Below are positions 55,699 to 64,000 of a stretch of DNA of 64,000 nucleotides, in pieces (position 1 is the stretch's first letter; each line of letters begins with the position of its first letter). The notes beneath the pieces were generated by a model that was not told the DNA's origin, made no database searches, and worked only from the letters and a program-made list of their open reading frames with translations. The stretch is from the NCBI RefSeq assembly GCF_040629175.1, contig NZ_JBEXUX010000019.1:90339-154338 (forward strand), read 5' to 3'. The DNA comes from Embleya sp040629175 (GTDB lineage: Bacteria; Actinomycetota; Actinomycetes; Streptomycetales; Streptomycetaceae). The position numbers and the translations under genes were made by a program.

Positions 55699-57963
55699 TC
55701 ACTCCCGTGACATCGCGGCGGCCGACCCGGAGGTCGCGTCGGCCGTGTTCGGCGGCCCGGCATCGAGTCGGTGGGCGAGTTTCGCGCCCTCCGGGTCGAT
55801 GTGCGGGAGGAATCGGTGCAGTGGCCGGGGCAACCACCAGGCCCGATGGTCGAGAATCGCCATCACCGCCGGGACCAGCGTCATCCGCACCACGAAGGCG
55901 TCGAACAGGACACCGATCGCCAGCGCGAAACCCATGCCCTTGACCACTCCGTTGTCGGAGAGCACGAACGCCCCGAACACCGAGATCATGATCAACGCGG
56001 CGGCGGTGACCACCTTCGCGCTGTGGCCGTAGCCCACCCGCAGGGCCTCCTCCGCGGGCCGCCCGCGGGTGTACTCCTCGCGCATCCGCGAGACCAGGAA
56101 AACCTCGTAATCCATCGCCAGACCGAACAGGATGCCGATCACCAGGACGGGCAGGAAGCTCACGATCGGACCGGTGCCGTCCAGGCCGATCAGGCCGGAC
56201 AACCAACCCCACTGGAAGACCGCCACCACCGCGCCCAACGCGCCGAGCACCGACAGCAGGAAACCCAGCGCCGCCTTGACCGGCACCACCACCGAGCGGA
56301 AGACCACGGTGAGCAGGAGGATCGCCAGGCCCATCACGACCAGGCAGTACACCGGCAGCGCCGACGCGAGCTTGGCCGCCACGTCCAGATCGACCGCCGT
56401 ACTGCCCGTGACGTCGATCCGGGTCCCGGTGACCGCGGCGATCGGATCGCGCGCCCGGCGGATGTCGTCGAGCAGGTCCCGGGTGCGCGAGGACTCGGGG
56501 CCGGTCGCCGGAATCACCTTGACCAGCACGGTGTCCCCGGCCGCGTTCGGCACCGGCGGCGCCACCGAGGCCACCTCCGGCAGGTCGGCCACCCGGGCGG
56601 CGACCTGCTCCGCCGCGGGCCCGACCATCGTCCTCGGGCCCTGGACGACCACGATCAGCGCGCCGGTATAGCCCGGGCCGAAGCCGGCGTCGACCAGGTC
56701 CTGGGCTCGTACCGCCGTGGTGTCGCTGCGGTCCTTGGGCAGGCCCAGACGCAGATCCAGGGCGGGCAGCGCGCACAGGGCCAGCGCCGCGACGCCCAAC
56801 GGCAACACCACCCACCGCGACCGGGTCACCGCGTGCACCCAGCGCAGCCCCGCCGACGCCCGCACACCGCCCCGCACACCGCCCCGCACACCGTCGCCCG
56901 CGCCGCCCCGCCCGCCGTCGGCCCGATCCGCCGACCGGCGCAGTGCCGGGATCGAACTCGCCGCCACCCGCGACCCGAGCACCCCCAGCAGCGCCGGCAA
57001 CAGGGTCAGCGCGACCAGTACGGCCACCACCACGGTGGCGGCGGCGGCCACCCCCATCACGGTCAGGAACGGGATCCGCACCACCGCCAGCGCGGCCAAC
57101 GCGATCACCACCGTGGCGCCCGCGAAGACCACCGCCGTCCCCGCCGTGCCCACCGCACGCGCGGCCGACTCCTCGGGTTCCACGCCGGCGCGCACCTGAT
57201 CCCGGTGCCGGGACACGATGAACAACGCGTAGTCCACCCCGACCGCCAGACCCAGCATCGTCGCCAGCGTGAGCGAACTGCTGTCCATGGTCACGAAACG
57301 GCCGCCGGCGAGCACCAGCAGCACCCCGACGACCACCCCGACCAGCGCGGTCGCCAGGGGCACCAGCGAGGCGCGCAACGAGCGGAAGACGAACAGCAAC
57401 ACGCCCAGCGTGACGACCAGTCCGGCGATCTCGCCGACGCCGAACGGCGCCGGCTGCTCGACGAACGTGTCGCCGCCCAGTTCGACGGTCAGGCCGCGTG
57501 CCCTGGCCCCCTCGGCGATCTCCTCGACGGCGTCCCGGGTGGCCGCCGAGACGTCCTCGGCCTGCTTCTCGGTGAAGGTCAGCGCGATGATCGCGGTGGT
57601 CGCGTCGGCCGAGACCGCGCCGGCGCCGTACGGGTCCTCGGCCGCGGCCACCCCGGGCAGCGCGGCGGCTGCGGCGGTGGCGGCCGATACCGCCTGCCGC
57701 GCCGGTCCCGCGGTGATCGTGCCGCGGTCCGCCGCCCGGAGGACGATCCGGCCCTCCGCGCCGTCGGCGGTGGGGAATCGGGCCTCCAGGACGTCGAGGG
57801 ATCGTTGCGACTCGGTGCCCGGGATGGTGTTCTGCGCCGCGAACGGCCGCATCAGGGTGACCGCGGCACCGGCCGCGAACAGCAGGATCAGCACCCAACC
57901 GGTGATGACGAGCCGGCGACGCCGATAGGCGAAGCGCCCCAGGCGATACAACAACGTGGACAT
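55699..57963 (-). CDS. MMPL-family RND transporter
   Basis: A 754-residue transporter with about twelve membrane segments in two halves. The first half has a large outer loop after TM1 (IPGTESQRSLDVLEARFP) and GLAVGVDYALFIVSRHRDQVRAG; the second half has ILFGLAMDYEVFLVSRMREEYTRG. The two GxDY motifs are the proton-relay signatures of MMPL proteins, which export lipids or drugs. ATG 57963 has GGGAG upstream. A 12-bp repeat (56861-56896) encodes a GVRG repeat in the central cytoplasmic loop. Confidence 0.95.
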   Translation of the reverse strand: MSTLLYRLGRFAYRRRRLVITGWVLILLFAAGAAVTLMRPFAAQNTIPGTESQRSLDVLEARFPTADGAEGRIVLRAADRGTITAGPARQAVSAATAAAAALPGVAAAEDPYGAGAVSADATTAIIALTFTEKQAEDVSAATRDAVEEIAEGARARGLTVELGGDTFVEQPAPFGVGEIAGLVVTLGVLLFVFRSLRASLVPLATALVGVVVGVLLVLAGGRFVTMDSSSLTLATMLGLAVGVDYALFIVSRHRDQVRAGVEPEESAARAVGTAGTAVVFAGATVVIALAALAVVRIPFLTVMGVAAAATVVVAVLVALTLLPALLGVLGSRVAASSIPALRRSADRADGGRGGAGDGVRGGVRGGVRASAGLRWVHAVTRSRWVVLPLGVAALALCALPALDLRLGLPKDRSDTTAVRAQDLVDAGFGPGYTGALIVVVQGPRTMVGPAAEQVAARVADLPEVASVAPPVPNAAGDTVLVKVIPATGPESSRTRDLLDDIRRARDPIAAVTGTRIDVTGSTAVDLDVAAKLASALPVYCLVVMGLAILLLTVVFRSVVVPVKAALGFLLSVLGALGAVVAVFQWGWLSGLIGLDGTGPIVSFLPVLVIGILFGLAMDYEVFLVSRMREEYTRGRPAEEALRVGYGHSAKVVTAAALIMISVFGAFVLSDNGVVKGMGFALAIGVLFDAFVVRMTLVPAVMAILDHRAWWLPRPLHRFLPHIDPEGAKLAHRLDAGPPNTADATSGSAAAMSRE
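56861..56896. repeat. Triple 12-bp repeat inside the MMPL gene
   Basis: The unit cgcacaccgccc occurs twice exactly and once with two changes, in frame, adding GGVR-type units to a loop. Confidence 0.85.
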
Positions 57964-58263
57964 CACGAACTCCCGGACGGTGCACTTCGAAGGCGGGGGT
58001 GGTCGACGCGAACCACGCTAGGAGCCGACCCGTCCCGCAACCGCCGACAACCGCCCCAGCCGGGGCCATTCACACGCAACTCCCATAGAACGGACCCCTG
58101 TTGGTACGACACCCTGAACGGGTGCCGGCACCCGTCGCGGACCGCACCGCAGCACCCGTCGACCCCACGCACGCGACCACCGCGCGGATGCCGGCACGGT
58201 GGTACGCACACGACCACCCGCCGACCGCCCACCCACCACCGACCACTCGACCGAAAGGCCCCG
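57964..58263. other. Divergent promoter region of MMPL and response-regulator genes
   Basis: About 300 bp with no gene seen. ATAGAAC near 58085-58091 may be a -10 for the two-component operon. Confidence 0.4.
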
Positions 58264-59004
58264 ATGAGCCCCCCGGACCCGCAGGCCGGCCGGCCCGCCC
58301 ACCCCGCACCCCAGGATCGCGGCCGTCTCCTGGTCGTCGACGACGAACCCGCGATCGTGGACACCGTCGCCCGCTTCCTGCGCTTCGTCGGCTACGACGT
58401 CCGCACCGCCGGCACCGGCCGCCAAGCCCTCACCGTCGCCCGGGACTTCCTGCCGGAGCTGATCCTGCTCGACGTGATGCTCCCGGACGACGACGGCTTC
58501 GAGGTGCTGCGCCGACTGCGCTCCGACGGTCTCCCGGTGGCCGTGGTCTTCCTCACCGCGCGCGACACCCGCAAGGACGTGGTCCGCGGCCTGACTGCGG
58601 GCGGCGACGACTACATCACCAAGCCGTTCGGCCTGGACGAGGTCACCGCGCGCGTCGAGGCCGTGCTCCGCCGCACCCGTCGCACCGACCCGGGCGGCGA
58701 CGTACTTCGCGTCGCCGACCTCGAACTCGACGCCACCGCCCACCAGGTGCGCCGCGGCGGCCGGCCCGTCGATCTGTCGCCCACCGAATTCCGGTTGCTG
58801 CGCTACCTGATGCTGCATCCCGACCACGTACTGACTCGTGCCCGGCTGCTGGAACACGTGTGGTCCTACGACTTCAACGGCGACGACACCGTGGTGGCCA
58901 CCTACATCAGCTACCTGCGCCGCAAGATCGACGACGGCCAGGGCACCCCGCTGATCCACACCCGTCGCGGGGTGGGCTACTGCCTGCGCACCCCACCGTG
59001 CTGA
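58264..59004 (+). CDS. OmpR-family response regulator
   Basis: A 246-residue regulator. The receiver has LLVVDDEPAIVDTVARFL, phospho-acceptor Asp in LILLDVMLPDDDGFE, and KPFGLDEVTARV with the Lys. The C-terminal winged helix is LSPTEFRLLRYLMLHPDHVLTRARLLEHVW and ends RRGVGYCLRTP. The start ATG follows GAAAGG. Its stop lies 4 nt inside the kinase start (GTGCTGA), so translation of the pair is coupled. Confidence 0.95.
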   Translation: MSPPDPQAGRPAHPAPQDRGRLLVVDDEPAIVDTVARFLRFVGYDVRTAGTGRQALTVARDFLPELILLDVMLPDDDGFEVLRRLRSDGLPVAVVFLTARDTRKDVVRGLTAGGDDYITKPFGLDEVTARVEAVLRRTRRTDPGGDVLRVADLELDATAHQVRRGGRPVDLSPTEFRLLRYLMLHPDHVLTRARLLEHVWSYDFNGDDTVVATYISYLRRKIDDGQGTPLIHTRRGVGYCLRTPPC

Positions 59005-60434
59005 GCCGGCGGCCCAGAACACGCCGGCAACCGCTGAGCCGGCGGCTGGTGATCGTGCTCGTCCTGGTCTGCACCGTGGTCCTCAACACCTGTGCGGCGG
59101 TCACCGTGGGCGTATTGCGAGATTCGCTGTTCGACCGCCTGGACAACCAACTCGACACCACCGTGGCCGCGTTGCGAGCCCTGGACCAGCGCGAACGCAA
59201 CAACCAGCCGCTCGGCCTGGATCCGGGCGTGTGGCTGACGTATCCCGGCGGCCTGCGCATCGCCCTGGCCGCCCCCGGCCGCCGTCCGCCGCACGGCCCG
59301 GGACCGAAGTTGACCGGCACGCTGCCGGCCGCCGGCCGCACGGTCACCGCCCGCTCCGGCGAGCCCGGCTCGGACGAGAGGTTCCGGGTCCGGATCCAGG
59401 ATCTGACCGACGGGCGTACCGCCCTGGTCGCGTTGAGCACGAACGACGCCGAACAGGCGGCCGATCACGCGCTGTACGTCGTGCTGATCACCGTGGGCAT
59501 CGCGCTGCCGACCCTGGGCCTGCTCGGCGCGCTGTTCGTGCGCCGCGAACTGCGGCCGTTGGAACAGGCCGCCCGTGTCGCCGACTCGATCGCGGCGGGC
59601 GACTACGCGCGGCGTGTGCACAATCCGCTGATCGGCCCGCGGACCGAGGTCGGCCGGTTGGCCACCGCCCTGGATCGCATGTTGGACCGGATCCAGGCCG
59701 CGTTCATGGCCCGGGACACCTCGGAGGAGCGGCTGCGGCGCTTCGTCGCGGACGCCTCCCACGAGTTGCGCACGCCTCTGCAATCGATCGGCGGATACAC
59801 CGAGTTGTACCAGCGCGGCGCGCTCCCGGATCGGGCCTCGGTGGACGACGCGGTGGCTCGGATGCGCGCCGAGGTGCGTCGGATGAACGGCCTGGTCGAG
59901 GCGCTGTTGCTGCTCGCGCGCCTGGACGAGGAGCGGGAGATCGACCTGGAACCGGTGGACCTGGCCCGGGTGGTGGCCGACTCGTGCCGCGACGCCGCCG
60001 CCGTCGAGCCCGACCGGCCGCTCGACCACACCGCCCTCGCGGGCCCGGGGGCGGTGCTGGTGCTCGGCGACGAGGATCGACTGCGCCAGTTGGTGGCCAA
60101 CCTGCTCGGCAACATCCGCATGCACACGCCGCCGGACGCGCCGGCCTCGGTCGAACTGCGGCGCGAGGCCGATCGGGTGTTGCTGACGGTGCGCGACGGC
60201 GGCCCGGGCATCCCGGCCGCCGACCTGCCGCACGTCTTCGATCGTTTCCACCGCGCGGACAAGAGCCGCAGCCGGGCCCAGGGCGGCAGCGGCCTGGGGT
60301 TGTCCATCGTCGCGGCGATCGTCGACATGCACCGCGGCGACATCCGGATCGACCCCGCGCCCGAGCGCGGCACCGTGGTCCGGGTACGCCTGCCCGCCCT
60401 CCCCGACACCCGCTCGACACCCCCGCCGACCTGA
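58998..60434 (+). CDS. HisKA-type sensor histidine kinase
   Basis: A 478-residue kinase. Two membrane segments (near 20-40 and 155-175) flank an outer domain of about 115 residues. A HAMP linker (RRELRPLEQAARVADSIAAGDYARRV) follows. The H-box is FVADASHELRTPLQSIGGYTELY, N-box LLGNIRMHTPPDA, and G-boxes VRDGGPGIPAAD and GGSGLGLSIVAAIV. It is the partner of the upstream regulator, similar in layout to TcrY/TrcS-type kinases. The pair is divergent from the MMPL transporter, which may be its target (inference). Confidence 0.95.
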   Translation: MLSRRPRTRRQPLSRRLVIVLVLVCTVVLNTCAAVTVGVLRDSLFDRLDNQLDTTVAALRALDQRERNNQPLGLDPGVWLTYPGGLRIALAAPGRRPPHGPGPKLTGTLPAAGRTVTARSGEPGSDERFRVRIQDLTDGRTALVALSTNDAEQAADHALYVVLITVGIALPTLGLLGALFVRRELRPLEQAARVADSIAAGDYARRVHNPLIGPRTEVGRLATALDRMLDRIQAAFMARDTSEERLRRFVADASHELRTPLQSIGGYTELYQRGALPDRASVDDAVARMRAEVRRMNGLVEALLLLARLDEEREIDLEPVDLARVVADSCRDAAAVEPDRPLDHTALAGPGAVLVLGDEDRLRQLVANLLGNIRMHTPPDAPASVELRREADRVLLTVRDGGPGIPAADLPHVFDRFHRADKSRSRAQGGSGLGLSIVAAIVDMHRGDIRIDPAPERGTVVRVRLPALPDTRSTPPPT

Positions 60435-60453
60435 GCCGGCCCGACTGCGCCGT

Positions 60454-61686
60454 CTATGGACCGACCACCGTCTCCGGTGTCGACCGGGCGGGTCGCGTCA
60501 CCGCGTCGTGGGCGCTCTCGTAGGGCAGTACGACGTGCACGGTCCAACCGCCGTCCGGGCCCGGGCCGATATGGAGCCGGCCGTCGTGCATCGCGACGCG
60601 CTCGCGCATGCCGATCAGGCCGTGGCCCATCCCGTCCCCCGGCGCCTGCGCCCCGCGCCCGTCGTCGCGGATCCGCACCTCCAGCGCGTCCTCGCGGTAG
60701 CGGACCAGGACCTCGGCGGTGGCGGCCGAACCGGCGTGTTTGCGGGTGTTGGTCAGGGCCTCCTGGATGATCCGGTAGGCGGTCGAGGCGACGGTGCGCG
60801 ACGGGTCGATCGGCACGCCCTCGACGACCAGGCCCACCGACAGGCCCGCCCGCGCGACCTGGCCGACCAGGTCGTCCAGGTGTCGCAGGCTCGGCTGGGG
60901 CACCAGCGCCTCGGTCTCGCTCTGCGCGCGCAGCACGCCCAGCAGCCGGCGCATCTCCACCAACGCCTCGCGGCCGGTGCGGGCGATGGTGTCCAGCGCC
61001 TCGCGCGCCTTGTCCGGCGAGTTGTCGATGGCCCGACTCGCGCCGTCGGCCTGGACCACGATCACCGACACGTTGTGCGCCACCACGTCGTGCAACTCGC
61101 GGGCGATCCTGGATCGTTCGGCCGCTGCGGCGATCTGCGCCTGTTGGTCCCGCTCGAACTCCAGCCGGGCCGCCCGCTCTTCGAGTTCGGCGTAGTAGGC
61201 GCGGCGGGTGCGCATCGAGTCGCCGAGCACCCAGGCGATGCCGAGGGTGATGGTGAGGAAGCTGTAGACGAACACCGCCTCGCGCACGTTCAGGTCCAGG
61301 CTGCTGCCCCGGCGCACGCAGTAGAACGTGACGGGGACGGCGAATACGCAGACCAGCGCGATTCGCGACTGCCGACGGGTCCCGGACTTGGCCGCCACGT
61401 ACAGCACCATCGGCACCGCGAAGCTCGCCACGGTCATCCCGGACGTCATCACGAGTTGTCCCGCACAGCCCAGTGCCACCAGCGCGAACGCGGCCCGGCG
61501 GCGCGCCCTGCGCAACGTCGCGCCCAGGCAGTAGAGCACCACGAGGATCGAGTGCCCGCAACGGGTGAAGCCACCCGGCGCGTTGTCGTCGTACACCTGA
61601 CCGGCACTCGTCAACAACAACGGAAGCACGATCATCGCGTCCACCGACAGCGGGTGCGCACGCAGCCAGGCATAGAGTTTTTGCAC
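60454..61686 (-). CDS. NarL-type sensor histidine kinase, orphan
   Basis: A 410-residue kinase. About five membrane segments fill residues 15-150, followed by a coiled coil (AYYAELEERAARLEFERDQQAQIAAAAERS). The HisKA_3 H-box is SRIARELHDVVAHNVSVIVVQADGA and the ATPase has IIQEALTNTRKHA and GMGHGLIGMRERV. Catalytic residues are intact. No LuxR-type regulator is adjacent. The GTG start at 61686 is 6 nt from a TAGCGT box, so the mRNA is probably leaderless. Confidence 0.9.
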   Translation of the reverse strand: MQKLYAWLRAHPLSVDAMIVLPLLLTSAGQVYDDNAPGGFTRCGHSILVVLYCLGATLRRARRRAAFALVALGCAGQLVMTSGMTVASFAVPMVLYVAAKSGTRRQSRIALVCVFAVPVTFYCVRRGSSLDLNVREAVFVYSFLTITLGIAWVLGDSMRTRRAYYAELEERAARLEFERDQQAQIAAAAERSRIARELHDVVAHNVSVIVVQADGASRAIDNSPDKAREALDTIARTGREALVEMRRLLGVLRAQSETEALVPQPSLRHLDDLVGQVARAGLSVGLVVEGVPIDPSRTVASTAYRIIQEALTNTRKHAGSAATAEVLVRYREDALEVRIRDDGRGAQAPGDGMGHGLIGMRERVAMHDGRLHIGPGPDGGWTVHVVLPYESAHDAVTRPARSTPETVVGP

Positions 61687-61692
61687 ACCGGC

Positions 61693-61698
61693 ACGCTA
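61693..61698 (-). promoter_or_regulatory. -10 box TAGCGT of the orphan kinase (leaderless)
   Basis: Read on the minus strand, TAGCGT ends 6 nt before the GTG at 61686. Confidence 0.5.
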
Positions 61699-61888
61699 CG
61701 GTCGGCCACCCCGAGCGGGCGTCATCCGGCGCGGCGAGCGGGCTCATCCCTCCCAGGTCGCACACCGCAGGGGCGTTCCTCCTCACACCGGCCACCGACA
61801 TCGGGCCGAAGGCTGACGACACCCCCATCGAGCAAGTCCCCGGCGCGGTCCGGGACATCGGCATCCACGAACACCGGCGGAACAGGTG

Positions 61889-61920
61889 ACGGGTACGGCG
61901 GCGCGCGCCGCCGTACCCGT
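61889..61920. terminator. 32-bp perfect palindrome, possible terminator
   Basis: Two perfect 16-nt arms with no spacer (centre GCGC). Folded as RNA, a 14-bp stem with a 4-nt loop is expected. It lies about 430 nt past the zinc protease stop, far for a terminator, so another role is possible. Confidence 0.5.
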
Positions 61921-62350
61921 GCACCTCGGTGCGCCGTCGACTCCGCACGAACGGATCCGAGACGGTACGCCACCCGACGTACCGGCCTCGAAAGCGTTGC
62001 GGGACAACCCTCGACACCTGCCCGCGACGTCGACGGACCCCCTCCCGTCGAGCATCGCCCGCAAGCCGTCGCACGGGTCGTCGAACGCCCCTCCCCCCTC
62101 CGACCATCAACCCCGGCGTGACACGGGAATCACGGTCGCCCCCCAGGATGCCGCCGACTCGTCACGTCTGCGTGATCGTGTCGTCACCACCCGTGAACAC
62201 GACTTTAGAGCCCGTTCCCGGCAAGAAAAAGGCAGCAAATCAGCCGGCCTCCGAGGTTGCGCCAAATGGCACAAACCGTCGGTTGCCCGACTCTCGGAGC
62301 CCGTCGCGATCCACGCCGCGGCACCGCGCACCCGGCGGCCACGGCCCTGC

Positions 62351-63571
62351 CTAGGTCGGGACGCGCCAGAGTTGGCCGCTGTCGCCGTTGGCCGAATACA
62401 GTTGCACCGCAGTCCCGTTCGCGGATTTCCCACCGGCCACGTCGAGCACCCCACCGCTCGCGACGTGCACGATCCGACCCTGTGCGTCGACCATCCACTT
62501 CTGCGCGGCGGAGTCGTTGCAGTCGAACAACTGGATCCGGTTGCCGTCGGTGCGGCGATTGCCCGCGTTGTCGAGGCACTTGCCCAACGCCCGCAGTGTG
62601 CCGTCCCGTTCCAGGATCCAGGACTGCCCCGGGCCGAGGTCGCAGGCCCGGATCCGAATCGGGGTGCCGTTGGCGGCCGTACCGCCCTCGACCTCCAGAC
62701 ACCGGCCGCCGATCCCGACCACCCGACCCTGCGGCGGCACCGGCGCGCCCGCCGCCGCGAGCGCCCGCAGGCCCTGGACGTCGAACTGCTGGACGTACCG
62801 GCCCGCACGGGAGTCCTGATAGCCGTTGGATGACGTGCACATCACCGGGCGTTCGGCCGAGTCGGCACCCTTGGGGCAGCCCCCCGGTGCGTCGTCCGCA
62901 TGGGCCAGGCCCAGGGTGTGGCCCAGTTCGTGGCTGATGTGATTGCGCATGCCGGCCTCGCCGAATCGGGCGATCGGCGTGCCGTCCGCACGGAAGAAGG
63001 AGGCGTCGATGAACGCCTGTCCACCGACGACCGTGTCCCCGAGCGCCCGGGTATGGAAGCCGCAACTCCAATCGGGAGTGCCGCTTCCGTCGGTGACCAC
63101 CCGCCACGGGCCGCCGTCGGCGGGCACCAGGCACGGGTGCGGCAGTACGCCCACCACGATGTCGCCCCGGCCGCGCGCGGTCGCATCGCCGGCCGGCTCG
63201 GTGTCCACCGCGATCGGCAACCCGGTGATCCGCCGCAACTCGGCCGCCGTGCGCTCGACGTACGGACCCAGCCAGGCGACCGCCCTGCGATCGTGGAACC
63301 GGAACGTGTAGCCGCTCGACGACAACCGCACCGCCCCACCCGACCGCCACCCGGCACCCGCCGACGGCGCACCGACCGACTCCGGCACGACGGCGGCCGA
63401 CTCCGGCTCGACACCCGCCACCGCCGCCGGCGGCGAGTCGTCCTGCGTGCCGAACGCCGCATCGAACGGCGGCAAACCACCCACGAACACGGCCGCCGCC
63501 GCGAATCCGGCCACCAATACCATCCGACGCTTTCCCGAAGCTCGCAAAGCTCCATAACCCTTCGTCACCAT
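62351..63571 (-). CDS. Secreted zinc metalloprotease with C-terminal ricin-type lectin domain
   Basis: A 406-residue exported protein. A signal segment (MVLVAGFAAAAVFVGG, about 17-32) is followed by a Pro/Ala linker. The protease domain has the metzincin zinc motif HELGHTLGLAH (HExxHxxGxxH, near 213-223), with a Met-turn candidate in RPVMCTSS. The last 130 residues are a ricin-B beta-trefoil with CLEVEGG, QSWIL, CLDN and QKWMV (QxW repeats). It should digest proteins while binding sugars outside the cell. The start at 63571 gives the best signal peptide; a longer in-frame start at 63652 is possible. Confidence 0.9.
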   Translation of the reverse strand: MVTKGYGALRASGKRRMVLVAGFAAAAVFVGGLPPFDAAFGTQDDSPPAAVAGVEPESAAVVPESVGAPSAGAGWRSGGAVRLSSSGYTFRFHDRRAVAWLGPYVERTAAELRRITGLPIAVDTEPAGDATARGRGDIVVGVLPHPCLVPADGGPWRVVTDGSGTPDWSCGFHTRALGDTVVGGQAFIDASFFRADGTPIARFGEAGMRNHISHELGHTLGLAHADDAPGGCPKGADSAERPVMCTSSNGYQDSRAGRYVQQFDVQGLRALAAAGAPVPPQGRVVGIGGRCLEVEGGTAANGTPIRIRACDLGPGQSWILERDGTLRALGKCLDNAGNRRTDGNRIQLFDCNDSAAQKWMVDAQGRIVHVASGGVLDVAGGKSANGTAVQLYSANGDSGQLWRVPT

Positions 63572-63791
63572 GCAGCCACGCTGCGCTCGGAGCCGATCGA
63601 GAAGCCACGGTACACAGCGAAATGCCCATCGACTCCGATATCGGAAAGGCAATTACGAATCGGGGCACTTCATGCGCGACCGAGCGGAGCCGGGATCGGT
63701 GCCGACGCCCGCACCGGGCCCGCGACCGGCCGGCGCGCGTCGCGAGGTCGGCCCACCGGTTCACCCGTCGCCCGCCCCGCCGGAAACCCGA

Positions 63792-63832
63792 GAAGCCCCC
63801 GCCCCCGACGACAGGTCGGGGGCGGGGGCTTC
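63792..63832 (-). terminator. Strong terminator hairpin
   Basis: A perfect 18-bp GC-rich stem with a 5-nt loop, 30 nt past the stop codon of the gene that enters from the right edge. Confidence 0.9.
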
Positions 63833-63862
63833 GAGCCGGCAGGCGCCGTCGCGCGGTTGCGG

Positions 63863-64000
63863 CTACTTGGCCGGTTCCGGCTCCGTCGCCTCCTCCGGCT
63901 CGGTCTCGGTCGCCGGTGGTTCGGGGAGTTGCACGGATTGCAGGAGGAGTTGGGCCACGTCGACGACGCGGAGTTCCTCCTTGGCCTCGCCCGCCTGCTT
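63863..64000 (-). CDS. C-terminal end of an unidentified protein (cut by window edge)
   Basis: The last 45 residues of a minus-strand gene: EAKEELRVVDVAQLLLQSVQ, then a Pro/Glu/Thr-rich acidic tail ending PEPAK. The frame is open to the window edge, has good coding bias and is followed by a strong terminator. Too little is visible to name the protein. Confidence 0.7.
   Translation of the reverse strand, partial: KQAGEAKEELRVVDVAQLLLQSVQLPEPPATETEPEEATEPEPAK

Larger units (their letters stand above)
61687..62350. other. Intergenic region, no gene seen
   Basis: 664 bp between two minus-strand genes. Short frames lack ribosome sites and family features. It contains a 32-bp perfect palindrome (61889-61920) and an AT-richer patch near 62200-62245. 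Confidence 0.5.

Noticed and set aside
55771..58263. Upstream extension of the OmpR-type regulator frame through the MMPL gene
   Set aside because: The extension is His/Arg-rich antisense to MMPL; the regulator start at 58264 has its own ribosome site and matches family length.
1..64000. tRNA, rRNA, insertion sequences, prophage, biosynthetic gene cluster
   Set aside because: No tRNA-like cloverleaf, transposase motif, phage structural gene or PKS/NRPS/terpene signature was found on reading both strands.

Overview
The window is high-GC DNA (roughly 70-73 %) with strong G/C bias at third codon positions, GGAGG-type ribosome sites, many leaderless genes, a Ku protein, a DevR/DevS-type pair, Tat- and LPXTG-like secreted proteins and a SigE-family sigma factor. 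Together these point to the chromosome of a Streptomyces-like actinobacterium. I call 64 protein genes: two are cut by the window edges and one is a leader peptide. No rRNA, tRNA, insertion sequence, prophage, CRISPR array or large biosynthetic cluster was seen. The content is typical accessory or arm-type chromosome: short transcription units, many regulators next to their targets, and many small enzymes.

Layout. 1-7.4 kb: the end of a branched-chain amino-acid-type ABC ATPase coupled to an HSL-type esterase, a YtcJ-like amidohydrolase, a cupin, an HdeD-like membrane protein, small peptides, a GNAT enzyme behind a leader peptide, and an NmrA-like reductase divergent from an Rrf2 regulator. 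7.4-16.8 kb: envelope genes. These are a Tat-exported purple acid phosphatase coupled to a sortase-type surface protein, then a unit of GT2 transferase, polytopic GT-C-like protein, ECF sigma factor and single-pass membrane protein, followed by an orphan Cse2/CasB-like gene. 17-28.5 kb: a luciferase-like oxidoreductase, a HAD protein coupled to a sensor kinase, Ku, an alpha/beta hydrolase, a KdpD homologue with no phospho-acceptor histidine, an ArsR-SRPBCC fusion with an operator inside its promoter, and a MarR regulator divergent from a dienelactone hydrolase that appears to start at ATT. 28.5-36 kb: a membrane Ser/Thr kinase, a TetR/MFS efflux pair with a three-site operator, and a thioredoxin-reductase-like flavoprotein. 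36-46.7 kb: acetyltransferase, second luciferase-like oxidoreductase, CGNR regulator coupled to a tyrosine phosphatase, a DapA-like/LysR/ornithine-cyclodeaminase-like/Gfo-Idh group, a secreted lamin-tail protein and small proteins. 46.7-55.2 kb: ArsR coupled to a malic-enzyme-like pseudoenzyme, a DevR/DevS-like pair, a tandem universal stress protein, a small secreted protein with chitinase-type promoter repeats, and an MBL hydrolase/TetR pair. 55.2-64 kb: an MMPL transporter, an OmpR-type two-component system, an orphan NarL-type kinase, and a secreted zinc protease with a ricin-type lectin domain.

Regulation is unusually readable. Several regulator/target pairs have clear inverted-repeat operators (MarR 27940-27956, TetR 32525-32574, TetR 54445-54513, ArsR-SRPBCC 25787-25802). 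At least ten genes have a TANNNT -10 box exactly 6-7 nt before the start codon, as expected for leaderless transcripts. The most unusual items are the ArsR-linked malic-enzyme pseudoenzyme, the KdpD homologue whose H-box reads ARDLR instead of SHDLR, the solitary Cse2-like gene, and the ATT start behind a large 5'-UTR hairpin. All functions come from reading motifs by eye; no database search was run.
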